From: Symsagittifera roscoffensis
Taxonomy: Eukaryota; Xenacoelomorpha; Acoela; Convolutidae
Direction of reading: 5' to 3'
Assembly (NCBI RefSeq): GCF_963678635.1
Contig: NC_087062.1
Span: 74,642,349-74,706,348 of the forward strand
DNA: 64,000 nt
Shown here: positions 1-11,900 of the stretch, piece by piece
Layout of the letters: every line of letters starts with the position of its first letter
Numbering within the stretch: the stretch's first letter is position 1
Position numbers and translations under genes: made by a program
The notes under the pieces: generated by a model
The model's input: the letters and a program-made list of their open reading frames with translations, nothing else
What the model was told of the DNA's origin: nothing
The model's database searches: none

Positions 1-590
1 AATTTCTAATATCAAATCATTGCATAAAACTGCTAACAACAGATCATTTGCAAAAGATATCGTAGAAAAATGAAATAAAACCCCTCCCAGCATAATTAAA
101 GAACGAAAAAACTGTACCAAGTTAGAATAAACTGAACAAAATAACTAATCAAAGAATTCAGCAATAAAAAAAAACAATTTCCAATCAAATGCTAGAATCA
201 ATGGTTGAAAAAAAAAGAATCAAATTGTAAAGGTCTTTCTGATATTATGAAGGCAGCGACCAAAATTTGACCCAAGTTTTGATTGAACATTGCTTAAGCT
301 TTCATCTTTGAATAGATATGTAGTCACTTTTCCGCAGTTCATATACAGGAAAAGATTTGCGGGAACATGTTCGAAGGAGATCAAAAAGTGAAGCTTAGCC
401 AACAGACAATTAAGGATTGACACTTTTTTGAAAAAACTAACTCAATTTGGAAAAAAAATTGAATCAATAAGTGAACTTGATCTTGGGAAAAACATCAATG
501 TTGCATAAAACTGCTAAAATAAATAGATGAAACAAGCCACGAAAATGTGGAACAATGTAATCGCAGCTTCAGTGTAAGTTAGTGTGCCTT
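1..590. other. AT-rich stretch, no gene recognised
   Basis: Poly-A-rich sequence with only short chance reading frames. A segment near 430-480 resembles the CTCAATTTG...GAATCAATA start of the dispersed repeat family seen at 26.0, 30.1, 30.9 and 62.3 kb, so part of it is probably old repeat. Confidence 0.4.
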
Positions 591-835
591 GTACTCCTCT
601 TTCCTGTAAATCAGAGGCTTCTTCAGCTTGATATGCAAGGCTGTGTCGATAATCTTCACTTCTTATTTCTCAAGAGCAGAACCACATGTCTGTAAAAGCT
701 CCCCAACCGGACTACTGATTCTGGAATGTTCGTTCAGTATTGTGGCAAGGTAGCGGGTAGTTTGCCCGACATAGCTAGATTGGCATCTAGAACATTCAAT
801 TTCGTAAACTCTATACTTTGCTGAGAAATCTAAAA
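591..835 (-). mobile_element. Penelope-like element relic, GIY-YIG endonuclease end
   Basis: Read on the minus strand from about 830, the frame gives YEIECSRCQSSYVGQTTRYL, followed by NEHSRISSPVGELL. This matches the C-terminal GIY-YIG nuclease of Penelope-like retroelements: a Y-x-I-x-C-x2-C start, the YVGQT core, then a conserved Arg and an EH. The frame stops near 665 and resumes one frame over as a basic ...TALHIKLKKPLIYRKEEY segment typical of the end of this domain. No reverse transcriptase was found upstream, so this is a 5'-truncated, frameshifted copy. Identification rests on motif order only. Confidence 0.7.
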
Positions 836-949
836 ATTAGATTTCACTTTCGAAACTAGAAATCGAAATCGATTTGGTCACATACTGCACTTCACAGGCG
901 CAAAAACGACAGCAACTTTTCAATGGACGCCTCCGTGACGCTTGTATAA

Positions 950-1260
950 AAAAGAATAAATAAAGACAAGTATATCTTCTGTTTTTTGATGCGTGTTCGT
1001 TCTTGTGCAGGCGATCCTTTTCTGCTTATTTTCAAAGCCAACTGTTTTTAGAGAGTGAATTGAGAATAGTGTCCTACAGCTGAAATGCAATCATTGGTCT
1101 ATTAAGGTGCATGCAGCTAAAATAATAAATGGTTAGTGTATTTTATGTCGGTCAAAAACACGTGCAGAGAGCGTTTTAGCTGCAAAATAGAATCAGTTGG
1201 GTGTTCGTTCCGATTATCAACAAGGAAAGTGTCGTTCTTTACACAGCGGGCTTTTTTCTG
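950..1260 (+). repeat. dispersed repeat, copy 1 (partner at 5690-5960)
   Basis: Shares ordered blocks with 5690-5960: GCGATCCTTTTCTG, then GAGAGCGTTTT, then GTTGGGT followed by TTCT/TTCG and TCAACAAGGAA. The copies are diverged with indels between blocks. No coding capacity is seen. Copy 1 lies beside the Penelope-like relic and copy 2 beside the LINE relic, so it may be untranslated sequence of a retroelement or an independent repeat. Confidence 0.55.
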
Positions 1261-1893
1261 AAGAAGCTGCAACGGTAATTTCTGTTTTTAAAATTTTTCC
1301 ACAATAATTATTTCCCATTCTATCGTTACTTCCAGAGAAAGTTGGTAGAGTAATTGGTGATGGGAATTAGACGATCAGCAGGTTTGAGAAGCGGATTCAA
1401 AAGTAAGGAGAAAGCAAAAAGAAGTAATTATTTTTTAAACTTTAGCGCGGGCAGGGAAAACAAAGCACAACCAACCAGCCGATTAAAACAAAATTGACAA
1501 CAACTTAAGTTATGTTAAGTTGGTCCCATTCACGAATATCGTCGGTTGGGTGAATTTTTCATTCTCAAACCTTCGTGTAGTTAAATGTACTTCAAAACTG
1601 CTAGTTGATATTTCGATTCAAAGTTTTCTCATTTCTCTAACTCCGTTTAAGTAAAGCTCTATAACGGCTGATACCTTGGGAGGCAATCTAATTTTTTAAT
1701 AGGCAGGTTTTTTGAGATGTTCGTTCTGAAGGTCTGCTGACTGTATTAGGGAGATGCTATCCATATTGACAATAGAGGTCACTAAATTTCTAAAACTCTG
1801 CGAGAAGCTGAGGTTAAAATCATTCAATTCAACGTTGAATTAAGAACCAGTTGAAACAGCAACAACGTTAGTAACTGGTTTCGAAACGTTCCA

Positions 1894-3701
1894 CAGTCAA
1901 ATCTCGATTTAGCGGACTCCCGATTTAACGTAAACCTCGGTTTTACGTAATTCCTTTTCCGGTCCCAAACTTTCCCCTTAGTAAAACCTTCATTTTACCT
2001 AGTTTTGATTTAACGTATAACCTTGTTATTACGTAACTGCTGCATCGGACCAAAACCAATGTTTGCAATGTAAATAAACCTTTATTTAACGTCACTCTTC
2101 AGTTGAGTAATGTGAAGTTTGCATGCAGTGGGCCAAAATGAACACAGCCAAAAGGAAATCTCGTACAGTGGAAGAAAAGCATGCAATTATCGAAGCATAC
2201 AACGAAATCAAGACGCACCAGGGAGCAAAAGCCAAAATTTGCAAGCGATTTCAACATTAGACGCTATTCTGAAGAAAGAATTTGAAATTACCAGATTTTT
2301 CACACGTGCAATAACTGACAAAACACCTAAAGGCAAGCAGTTACCCGGAGCTTGACCAGAAGTTATATGGATGGTTTCTGCGAATACGTTGCAACAAAGT
2401 GGAAATCAGTGGTGATGCGATGTTAGCAAAAGTGAAGGAGTATGCAGAAGAATTGAAACTTACCAATTTTTCGGCTAGCAGAGGATATCTAGCAAATTTC
2501 AAAAACAGATACGGTATCAAATTCAAGAAACTACACGGGGAAGGAGGCACATTGTCAATGGAGATCGTGGATAGCTGGACTATAGTGTTGAGATCAGTTA
2601 TCGAGAGTTATCGCCCGGAAGATATCTATAATTGGGACGAAACCGGATTATTCTACACCCAGACGAAAAATGCATCCCACATCACTGCTCAGGAGTCAAA
2701 TGACAGCAATATGAGAGGTAAAAAAGAATCGAAACAAAGACTTACTATTTTGGTAGGAGCATCTTTGGCTGGCAAAAAACTGCCACTGATAATGATTGAC
2801 AAGTCTGCAAAACCACGTGCCTTCAGAAACGTCAATCATTTGCCAGTAAAGTATTACAGTCAAGGCAAAGCATGGATGAACTCTGAAATTTTTGTTGACA
2901 AAAACGTAAAGTGATGCTTTTCCTCGATAACTGCAGAGCCCATACTGAAATCACGCTTGAGCATGTTGAACTGAAATTTTTCCACCGAATACAATATCGC
3001 GCTGTCAACCAATGGATATGGGAATTATTCAAAGTCTCAAAAGCCATTATAAGAACGAAGTTACCAGACGACATGTTACTGCTTTGGACTGTGGAGAACA
3101 ACGTGCAAACATCTCCGTGCTGGATGCCATGCACATGCTGAAAAAAAGCTGGGATGGTGGTGTATCAGTTGGAACGGTTCAAAACTGCTTCCGAAAAGCG
3201 GGTTTCTGTAAAGAAGTTGACACTGATGTGGAAGAAATAGTGAGCGAGGAGACTACTCCTCCAAATGAAAGGTTTGATGATGACACAATTTCAACAAGCG
3301 AACCTTTCGCTGAGCCAGAAGCAGATAATGACGATGAAAATGATGTTTTTTTGGTGGAATCTGGAAGTGAAGCATCAACGACTAAGGAATTTACTGTTCC
3401 CGGGATCCAAACAGTTCATCATAGCATCGAAGTTTTGCGACAGTATTTCCAAGCAGAAGGTAAACCCGAGGACTTGCAACAAGTTCACCTACTTTACGAA
3501 ACTATTCAACAGCACTCTATTGCTAAGAAACGGCAATCGTCCCTGCTCGATTATTTTGATACTTATGTATGCATCACCCATGAATGATGAATAAAATTCA
3601 TTTAAAACGCCTTTTTTTCAAACCTCCATTTAACGTAGACCTCGATTTTACGTATTTTTTTTTGACCGCCCAAACAGGTACGTTAAATCGAGACTTGACT
3701 G
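1894..3701 (+). mobile_element. pogo/Tigger-type DNA transposon with TIRs
   Basis: Terminal inverted repeats begin CAGTCAAATCTCGATTTAGCG at 1894 and end as the reverse complement of CAGTCAAGTCTCGATTTAACG at 3701. Further subterminal ATTTAACGTA...CCTCG...TTTTACGTA blocks occur at both ends. The 3' end is followed by TA, the usual target dinucleotide; the 5' flank reads CA, so one TSD copy has mutated. The 1.8-kb length and the single internal transposase of CENP-B/jerky type are normal for Tigger. The copy is inactive because its frame is broken. Confidence 0.9.
2138..3587 (+). pseudogene. Tigger/jerky-type DDE transposase, frameshifted
   Basis: Starts MNTAKRKSRTVEEKHAIIEA, an N-terminal psq-type HTH. 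The CENP-B-type HTH follows (ELDQKLYGWFLRIR...), with the LTNFSASRGYLANFKNRYGI segment at about 2460-2520. The catalytic domain shows YNWDETGLF near 2630, FLDNCRAH near 2920 and QPMDMGIIQSLK near 3010, giving the three acidic residues of the pogo DDD triad. An acidic linker and a C-terminal region ending LLDYF follow. The reading frame changes after the first HTH (about 2250), between WMNSEIF and the second motif (about 2908, where roughly 15 residues are also missing) and near 2985. It cannot encode a functional transposase. Confidence 0.88.
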
Positions 3702-5680
3702 TATTAGACAAAGAGGCTGCTGTTGTGGGCACACTGTACAAAGCTAACTTTTGACCAAAAGAAACCGAAAAACAATTAGATTTCGTCTGCCAATTGGTTG
3801 TGCAGGAGTTAGTCCTGTAAACTTGAGAAAAGCGCATCATTATTTGTGATGGCTCCAATTTGAAGTTGTTAATTTTTTTCTTTGTCGTCAGAAAATTGTA
3901 AATGCTTCAATAGCTACAGTATTCATTTATGAATAAACGGATGCCCAATAAATTGCTCTAAATAACAGTTGCCGAATTTTAACAAGTATCCTAGGTTGTT
4001 AGTACAATCAGTATGATAGTCATTGCACCCCCAATTTCTTTTGCAGAATCTGTTTGTGCAATGTTTGAAAATTGAGTCGAAGAGTCCAACAAAACATCAA
4101 AAACTGAAAAAAAAACAGATGCATTTTGGCAATCTTTGTCTAAATGGACTGTCGGATGATGGGTAAAAAGACACGCAGACTAAATTATTGAAGATACGAC
4201 AAGACCAAGTAGATCATGCTTTCTTTTTACTTTGGTCGAGGAAGGAGAGATATCCTGGAGTACCTTGTTGAGATGAGTGTCACTGCGGCACAAACTGCAA
4301 AGCAACGGACATTTTTGTCCAGCCAGCCCAACTATTTTCACCAGTGACAAGCAGTTCTTTGTCCGAGTAATAATTTCGCTCCTGATAATCAGGTTCGTGA
4401 TAGTCTTCGCAAAGTTTTGGATAATCATCAATATCAAAGTAGTCTGTCTGGTCATTGGAGCTCGACAATGTTTTCGACTTCTTCATCACTGTAATACTCT
4501 TTATTTTCTGCGGCATTGATTACATACTTTGCTTAAAAAAAGTTCAAAATTTCGACTGCTCTCTGCCTAGCCCAAATATGAGGTGTTGAGTTACATTGAA
4601 CCTCTTAAGTTTTGGCTATATAACAATATCTTGAATTGCTGAGATTCCGCAGATCACGAATCTTAGAAATTCAAGAACTGCTGAGATTCCTCAGTTTTGA
4701 TTTTGACAGAATTGAAATTCCGCGTGAATTTTGATTGTCATCTTAAAATCTGGGGAAAATAAAGCACAAGTATTCGACCATACAATGTCGTAAGCTCGGA
4801 GCAGGACCTTACTGTACTTCTAGGGAATTCCACCAATTAATTGCTTTCTTAGTCGCTTGTTTTGCTTGTCCTCTCGGATTATTGTTGCGTAGGTGTCATC
4901 TAAAATAGCCAAGCTAGCTAGACGATTCAAATAGTTAGAAAATCCGATGCATCCTCAGTTTCGAATATGCGACATCTATTTCGTAACTCAAAGTCATATT
5001 CTCAGATTCGGTCACGTCCTGTATCAAGATTTCGCAATTGCTCCAAAGGTCCTTGAAATCATTTTGAGCAGCTTCATCAGGATTTGAATAGAAGTTAAAG
5101 ACTAGATGAAGCTGTAAATATTGATGGCGCTGATTTTGTTTTTCTGGTACGCGGGTAGAGTGATACAGGCCCGCAACAGTCCTTGGAGCTTGAAACAGTC
5201 TTTGTCAGTTTCTCCAGTGAACGCTGAGAACGAAAGTGTTGTGACAAAAAAAAATTAAGAGAAAAAAAAATCATTTAAATTGAATTGAATTATATGAAAG
5301 TATGGAAAAAATGAAGCAATTTGCGGTAGCAACAAAATGAAACCCAGATAAAAAAGTTGTCAGGTTTCAAAAGCTATTGAAAAAGAACGCTTTCAAAATT
5401 GATTGTAACTGAAATTTCAATTTAAATAATGTTACGTAGTTTGAATATTAAAACGATAGAGGGAATGACTTTTTATAATATTCAAGTGTATTTTTTTCAA
5501 AATTAAAACAAAAGCTAATTTAGCAAGATAAGGGACAGTAGCAATGCAGCAGACAATTCGATGGCAATATTTTTTGGGTTGAAGGCTGTGCATTAAGTTT
5601 AATAATTAATTGAATCTACAAATTTTAGAGTAAGATAGAATATTGCAGAAAAACGCATTCCGTTTGTTGCCATATAACAC
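3702..5680. other. intergenic stretch, no gene recognised
   Basis: Contains short frames only. A minus-strand frame at 4280-4516 is open for 78 codons and one near 4980-5230 for about 50, but neither shows a motif I recognise or splice-site support. AT-rich with many homopolymer A/T runs. Confidence 0.4.
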
Positions 5681-5689
5681 CTACTGATT

Positions 5690-5960
5690 TTTGGCGCGTA
5701 ATTGCTTTTGTGCAAGCGATCCTTTTCTGTTTTTTTTCAAATGATGAATTGGGGAAAAGTTTTCTAAAGCTGAAAAGAAATACTTAGTATATAGTAGTGG
5801 TGCAAACATCTAAAAAGATATAAATCGCCCAGAACTAATTTGCTTAAAATATATGAAAGAGCGTTTTGGTTGCAAGATGGAGTTAGTTGGGTCTTCTTTC
5901 TGATTGTCAACAAGGAACGTGTCGTTACTTACAACAAGCAAAAAAACAACTTCACGCGTT
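5690..5960 (+). repeat. dispersed repeat, copy 2 (partner at 950-1260)
   Basis: Block-by-block counterpart of the 950-1260 segment, ending at the shared TCAACAAGGAACGTGTCGTT. Spacing between blocks differs, as expected for old copies. Confidence 0.55.
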
Positions 5961-6179
5961 TTACAAAAAAAATATCTCGAGAGATTCCATAAACAATCAG
6001 GGGTAACCAGTTACCGTAAAGGTAGTTACACTACAAAAAGGGCCAATCAAAGTTGCAAAAATATATTTAAATTTCGAAAAAAATCATGTCCCCTGACCCC
6101 TGGTTGTAATTTTTTTTCAAAAGGATCCCCTTTCAGAACTATTTTTGAAAGCCATTTTTGAGACAGAAGACAGCGCCGA

Positions 6180-6875
6180 GAAACACGCCAAAGAAAGAGC
6201 TCTAAAAAAATTGCAATGGATGACATGTCCACGCTACAGTTTAAAAATTTCGGACCAAATGCAAGAGACTTCACTGCAAGTCTCAAGTCACTGAATACGG
6301 GTTGAATACCAGCAATCTGGAAAACCAGCAAAGTAATACGCCTTTAAAAACTTGGTAAACTAGCCACAGAAACCGGAAGTAAGCGACCTGTTAGCATAAT
6401 ATCACCCATTGCCAGACTGGTGGAGCATAACAGAAAATATCATTCAAGGTTCCAATCCTAAAAAAACAGCAATAGGAACAGTCGCAGTTGCCTTTTAGAT
6501 CTAAAAAAAGCCTTCGACACCTTGGATATCGCAGAGATTTTAGACATCATAAAGTCATCACTATGCACCAACACGAAAAAATGGTTAAACTGCTACCTAC
6601 AAGGACGCGAACAGCGAACAGAGTTTGACGTCCTTCTGTAAATCGGCAAAATAAACACTGGATTCCCACAAGGCGACGTCATTTCACCTAAACTTTTCTC
6701 ATGGTATTTTGCTCTAAAAATACTGTTATCGAATTCAAACATAAACTCACACTTCTGGGAGGAGTAACACTGGACCAATCACTAACAAATGAAAGAAAAA
6801 ATAAACAACAGATGCAAAAAGTCAACAATGTCATCAAAGCCGTGACCACATCAACTCAAGGCATATTGAAACACA
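6180..6875 (+). pseudogene. non-LTR retrotransposon reverse transcriptase relic
   Basis: Frames read through stops and frameshifts give IPAIWKTSKVI, KRPVSIISPIARLVE, LLDLKKAFDTLDIAEIL and GFPQGDVISPKLF in the order of fingers and palm motifs of LINE reverse transcriptases (compare the family's D-x-x-KAFD and G-x-PQG-x-x-SP motifs). A further block, LLGGVTLDQSLT, resembles the thumb region. Several stops make it a relic. The clade (Jockey/I/CR1-like) is not resolved. The reading is interrupted at about 6875 and its C-terminal part resumes at about 7745. Confidence 0.82.
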
Positions 6876-7140
6876 GAGGTGAAGTTGCACTTCGCATACA
6901 CAAGCAAAAATATGACCGATAAAGCTACAGGGAAAAATTGAATGAGTAAAACTTTGAGTCTATAAAACTTCTTAAGTAACGCACGCCAATTATGTGTCTA
7001 CATAAATGCTAAGTGACGCAAGCCAATTATGACGCATTAGCAGTACCAGTAAATTTGAAAAAAAACTTACTGAATAATATGCCTCAGTTTATAGATCGGA
7101 CGCATTTTAACTAATATACGAAAAAATTCATTAAAACAGC

Positions 7141-7501
7141 CAGGGGCGGATCTAGGATTTTCTCGAGGGGGGGGGGGGCGGATTTTCAAAAAAAAGAGAA
7201 AATTTTGACGACCTTTTTTTTAGGTCGACCAAATTGATTTTTCGAGCTCTCCCAAAGCACTGTTTTGCCCCTATTTTGGCTAAATTTTCTGCGCAGCTTT
7301 TGGGCACTGCGCCGTTTTTGAGCACTTTTTGAAAAATTTTGACAAAAAAATCGCGAAAAACTTTAGAAAAATTTTAGGGTCGGTCGGCCAAAAATGGATT
7401 TCTGAAAAAGTATCAAAGGGAGGACCCTTTGGGTCGGCAGGGGGTCGAATCCCTGAGGGGAGGGGGGCGTCCGCCCCCCCCCCCCCCTAAATCCGCCCCT
7501 G
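7141..7501. mobile_element. hAT-type MITE with 8-bp target duplication
   Basis: Starts CAGGGGCGGATCTAGG and ends with the reverse complement of CAGGGGCGGATTTAGG, each followed inward by a long G run. It is flanked by AAAACAGC (7133-7140) and AAAACAGT (7502-7509), an 8-bp duplication with one mismatch, which is the hAT superfamily signature. At 361 bp with no frame it is a non-autonomous MITE. It lies inside the copy-1 repeat, which lies inside the LINE relic. Confidence 0.88.
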
Positions 7502-7509
7502 AAAACAGT

Positions 7510-7590
7510 CGACCCTGCCCAGGTTCGAACCCTCTTATTTTCTTGCGGGTCTCCTTCCCTACCTCTACGCTACAGATCCATGATACCATG
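7510..7590 (-). repeat. tRNA-derived (SINE-like) head
   Basis: On the minus strand it reads a box-A-like GTAGCGTAGAGGTAGGGAAGG, then 20-odd bases later a box-B-like GGGTTCGAACC. Order and spacing fit an RNA polymerase III internal promoter. It is embedded in the non-autonomous repeat; no complete tRNA cloverleaf is claimed. Confidence 0.55.
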
Positions 7591-7744
7591 AAGCTGAAGT
7601 GAATATAATAGTCTGTGTTAATATCTTCAGCATTAGCTGTACTTAATAGCTGGTTATTGATCAAAATGCACACGTTCAAAATGAACGCTAATATTTGCGG
7701 CTGAAATGGAAAAAAAATAGAGTTCATACTATCACACAAGCTTT

Positions 7745-8130
7745 GCTTGTGAAAAAACACAGCTCAATACTATACAAAGCGCTCAGTCGATCAAGCATGC
7801 ATTACGCTGCAGAGGTTTGGGCACCCAAAGTTGTCAAAACACCTAAGAATAATTTGGAAACAGGACAAAATGATGCCCTGCGCATAGCCACCGGATGCTG
7901 ACGCATATCGGTGGTAGATGATGTAAGGTTGGAAACGCAATGCATTTCATTAAAGGACCGTTGAAAGTTATTGGCACCCCATTACGCACTTCAAATAAAG
8001 CGACAAAGTTTTACCCAATCATTCATGCCACCAACGAGTATTTGGACAAAAATCAGACGACAGCAAAATCGAAATATTCCTCAAAGAGTATTTAACAAAA
8101 CAATGCATCGAACTTAACATCGACGTCTTA
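7745..8130 (+). pseudogene. C-terminal part of the LINE relic
   Basis: The frame gives SSILYKALSRSSMHYAAEVW, then QNDALRIATGC, then LETQCISLKDR, matching the conserved C-terminal region of LINE polyproteins (YAA-x-VWAP followed by QN-x-ALR-x-x-TGC). It continues the relic interrupted at 6875. A stop after ATGC and later stops show decay. Confidence 0.78.
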
Positions 8131-8990
8131 TGTCAGCAGGGCCATTACAAATCTCACCCCTAATCGTGTGCTGAATGACTCACCACCATTGAAAACAAAA
8201 TAAGTAGAGCACCTTGAGTGAAACTTGAATAGGGATGAACAAGTGAGACTGGCGCAACGAAAAAGCGGTTTTTGCAGCAAACTAAACTATTACTAGCTTC
8301 GCATCCAAGTATCCGACACAGAAAAAAACCACATTTGTAAAAACACAACAGGGAACGTTCATCACACAATTTCTTACCTGGAAAGCTATCCTGAAATCCT
8401 TTGGACAGACCCCGAAAAAGTCCAGAAGTTCACAAAAACAACAAGAAAACGCTGTCAATTCTTTCCAAAAATTGCTAAAAACTAACTTTCTATGTAAAAC
8501 ATTTGGCCAAACAATGGCATTCGGAAGTTTTGGCAGAGCTCGAAAATTTGGAAGTTTTCCCGCCAAAAAAAATCCTATGCAAACCACCAAGTTAACAGAA
8601 AGATTTTTTTGTTTTCGAAATTTTGTATATTTCTCCCAACCTTTTCGACAATTTTTGTAAGAAAAATTTAAAACATTGGCCTAAAACAATTTAAAAATTA
8701 AATAAGTTTTAACTAAAGAAAAACTAGGAATATTTAATCATTTGAATAAGTATATTTAATCATCCATTTCGTGAGCTTTAATTTATTCAGATGAACATTT
8801 TCCCTAAAACTTTCCTCGGCATTAAGAGTTTTTTTGAACAACCTTTACGATCTGAATTACAACTGTAGATTACTCAATTACCTGAGCTTGATTTGAAGTA
8901 CATGAAACGGTGTGAAAAAACCTCACTAGCCACAGTTCCTTCACATTCAAGTTCCTTGACATTGCTTTATAGTGATTAATCGTATCTTAC
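8131..8990. other. no gene recognised; repeat-like
   Basis: The 8760-8885 segment resembles 11055-11215 (GTGAGC..., TTTATTCAGAT/AATTACTCAGAT, AACTTTCC, ACTGTAGA), so it is an old dispersed repeat. The next LACTB2 exon would be expected to the left of 8991; no convincing one was found here. Confidence 0.4.
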
Positions 8991-11900
8991 TTGTCTTGAA
9001 GTGTTGAAGTGTACTTGTTAGTGAATGGCAGCTGCTCATCCTCCCCCCTCCTGCAATTGAACTTCATTACTTCCACGCCCGCTGAGACAGTGATGAGGTT
9101 TTAAAATATTATTCATCATCGCAAACAGAATCCAAAACATCTTGACTTAGCATGGAAACTGATCTCTAAAGTGATTGTTCTAACCATACACCGTATTTAT
9201 GGGATAATAAAAATTGAAGAAGTTTCAATGAGCTCAAGAAAATCAAAAATGATACTTGTTTTGAACATTTTAAAACTTTCGCAGAAAAAAAAACATTGAA
9301 GCTCTTTCAATTTCATGCATATTTTATAATTGATACTTTTTTTATAAAACTAATTTGAGAAAAATTAGTCATAAGTAATTGGTCCATTGGGAAATCTCAA
9401 AATTAAAATCCAGTTCTGAAACTTAAGCTATTCATGTTTTTTTTTTCGCGCCATTAGCAGCTTTGTAACTGAATCGACTAACTCAAACCCCTCATCACCG
9501 CCCTGGACAGACTAGATCATGTTTGCTCTGCAGAATGGCCTCTACTCCCCCAGTATGATCTAAAAATCAATTAAAACACTAACAAAAAAACAGAAACTAT
9601 TTGACGGAGCCAATTCAGAAGGAAATTGCAAAAAAATTCACGAAAAATTACAGTGCTAAATTTATTAGGCACGCGCCGTGTCATTATTATTTCACTAGTT
9701 TGGAAATATGATTCAAACGCCAAAGGCTACGGAACCCTCGTAAAACTTTGCGAATGGCTCGGACAAAGACCAGGCAGAAAGCAAAAGTAAAATCTGGTTG
9801 ACAGCTAAGGTAAAAAAAAATTTAAGATCTATGAACCGTCAAGTTAACTCATAAGCTGATATAAGCTTTGCATACAGCTAATAAGCAGAAACAAAAAAAA
9901 ACGTTCAAAAACAGACTTTTTAGCATTAGAAATACTTATTATCGAAAAAATTTCACATTTTTAGTCGTGACATATTTGCCTCAATGACAAATAGGTAAAA
10001 AATTTACCAAAAAATACAGTGCTGATAAAAACGAAACCATTTTAAGAGTCAGAAGATTCGTCTATTTTAAGGTTATCATTTGATAGTTTGTCGCCACCAA
10101 AGACGACCAATTTATACATGATACCAAAAACAGGCGACAAGACAAAATATCCCAAAGCCAAAATTCAAGCATACCAGTAAATCCACATGAACAAAATAGC
10201 CCATACCATTGTAGCCAACAACAACCATAACAAGTTTTATTTGGTTTTCAAAAAATTAAAAGCTATGTGGTGATATAAATTAGAGTAACCTTCATCATTT
10301 CTATAAGTAATTGAAATGAGCCTCAATTCAGTTAACTTAATTTAAATGAGAGGCTATTAGGACAGTATAACTGGCAAAATACAATTCTTTAGGATTAAAA
10401 TTATTCATTTAACCTATTGTTTAGTAACAACTTAGTAAATTTTACATAGAGGCGAAGTTGCATTTCGCATACACAAGCAAAAAAATGACCGATAACGCTA
10501 CTGGGAAAAACTGAATGAGTAAAACTTTGAGTCTATAAAACTTCTTAAGAAACGCACGCCAATTACGAGTCTACATAATTGTTAAATGACTCAATCCAAT
10601 TATGACGCATTAGCAGTTCCAGTCAATTTGAAAAAAGATCCGACACTGCCCAGATTCGAACCCTCTTATTTTGTTGCGGCTCTCCTTCCCTACCTCTACT
10701 CTACAGATCCATGATACCTTGAAGCTAAAGTGCTATGTGTAATATAATGGTTTGTGTTAATATCCTTAGCACTGGCTGTACTTAATAGCTGGTTATTGAT
10801 CAAAATGAACACTTTCATAAAGAACACATTTTGTCGCAACAATATTTGCGACTTGGGTCGGAAAAAAAAGAGTTTATACCATAATACAAACTTAAATAAA
10901 TCCACGTTCAAACAAAAAATCCACTATAAAAAAATCCACCATGACTCCAAAGAAAAATTCAGCAAAAAACATTCAACCGAACAAAATTATTTCGAGTCAA
11001 AAAAATTTTTAAGACAGAAAATCACTCGCACGTGTCTTGTTCTTAAATAAACTTAATTATCCACTTAGTGAGCCTCAAATTACTCAGATAAAAAAAACTT
11101 TCCATAAATTGTTCTCGCCTCAAATTACTCAGATAAAAAAAACTTTCCATAAATTGTTCTCAGCACACAAAGTTTCCTGAACAACATTCTACTATCTAAT
11201 TTACCACTGTAGAGGTGTTGAATGCGGAGCAGATGCGGAGCAAAGTTTCGCATAACTTCCGATACAATGCAAGCAGAGCATTGGATGCTAGCGAATAAAA
11301 ATTGAGACGGAAATAACAAAATCGAAAAAAAAATCAGAAAAACAGCCGAAAAACTCAACCAACACTATTAAATAAGCTTTAAGTATTTACCGAGCGGCTA
11401 CACAGTCGACAAGCCACACAGCTGACAACAATTTGTTAGACGCCCAATGAGCCGGAAAAAAATTCACGAAAAATTGTTGTCATAAAACAATTTTGAGCAA
11501 TTAGTTTCTAAGACTTAGAAATCTTGCAACTCAAACTACCTGATGTATTGTTTTGAAAATCAATCGTTTTTTGTCTTTGAAGCAATACAAAATAAGGCTA
11601 GCTAAGCCGATAAAACAAACAGAAACCATCTAGGCTGAATGAAGCTTTTAAGTAAAAAGGAAAACCAAGGAAATTATACGCCAGGGCTGTTGATTTTACA
11701 AATTACATCAGTAAATCAAAAACACTTTCATTTAGAATGAAAAATGTTTTCATTAAAAAAATTCCCCGATGTGACAACTAAGCCAAAAAAAACATAAACA
11801 GAAAAACAAGAGCCCGACAATTCAATTTTCAATTTTATACATACTAAAAAACAAGGCCCGTCCGTGACTCGATCCCCAGACCTTAGGATCGGAGGCAACG

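Larger units (their letters stand above)
6874..7744 (+). mobile_element. non-autonomous repeat (copy 1) inserted in the LINE relic
   Basis: Begins at the hairpin-like GAGGTGAAGTTGCACTTCGCA, then runs through AATGAGTAAAACTTTGAGTC and a tRNA-like segment to ATATTTGCGG. The 10447-10875 segment is the same element without the 7075-7505 insert. Its position splits a LINE reading frame, so it is a younger insertion than the LINE. It has no coding capacity. Confidence 0.7.

Noticed and set aside
7413-7760. 115-codon minus-strand frame with a Gly-rich stretch
   Set aside because: Crosses the hAT MITE G-run and a tRNA-like block; not a gene.
8880-8966. Candidate LACTB2 exon 5 reading ...VKELECEGTVASE
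   Set aside because: The intron before it would be about 26-36 bp with a poor acceptor, and the expected PGHTxDH motif is absent.
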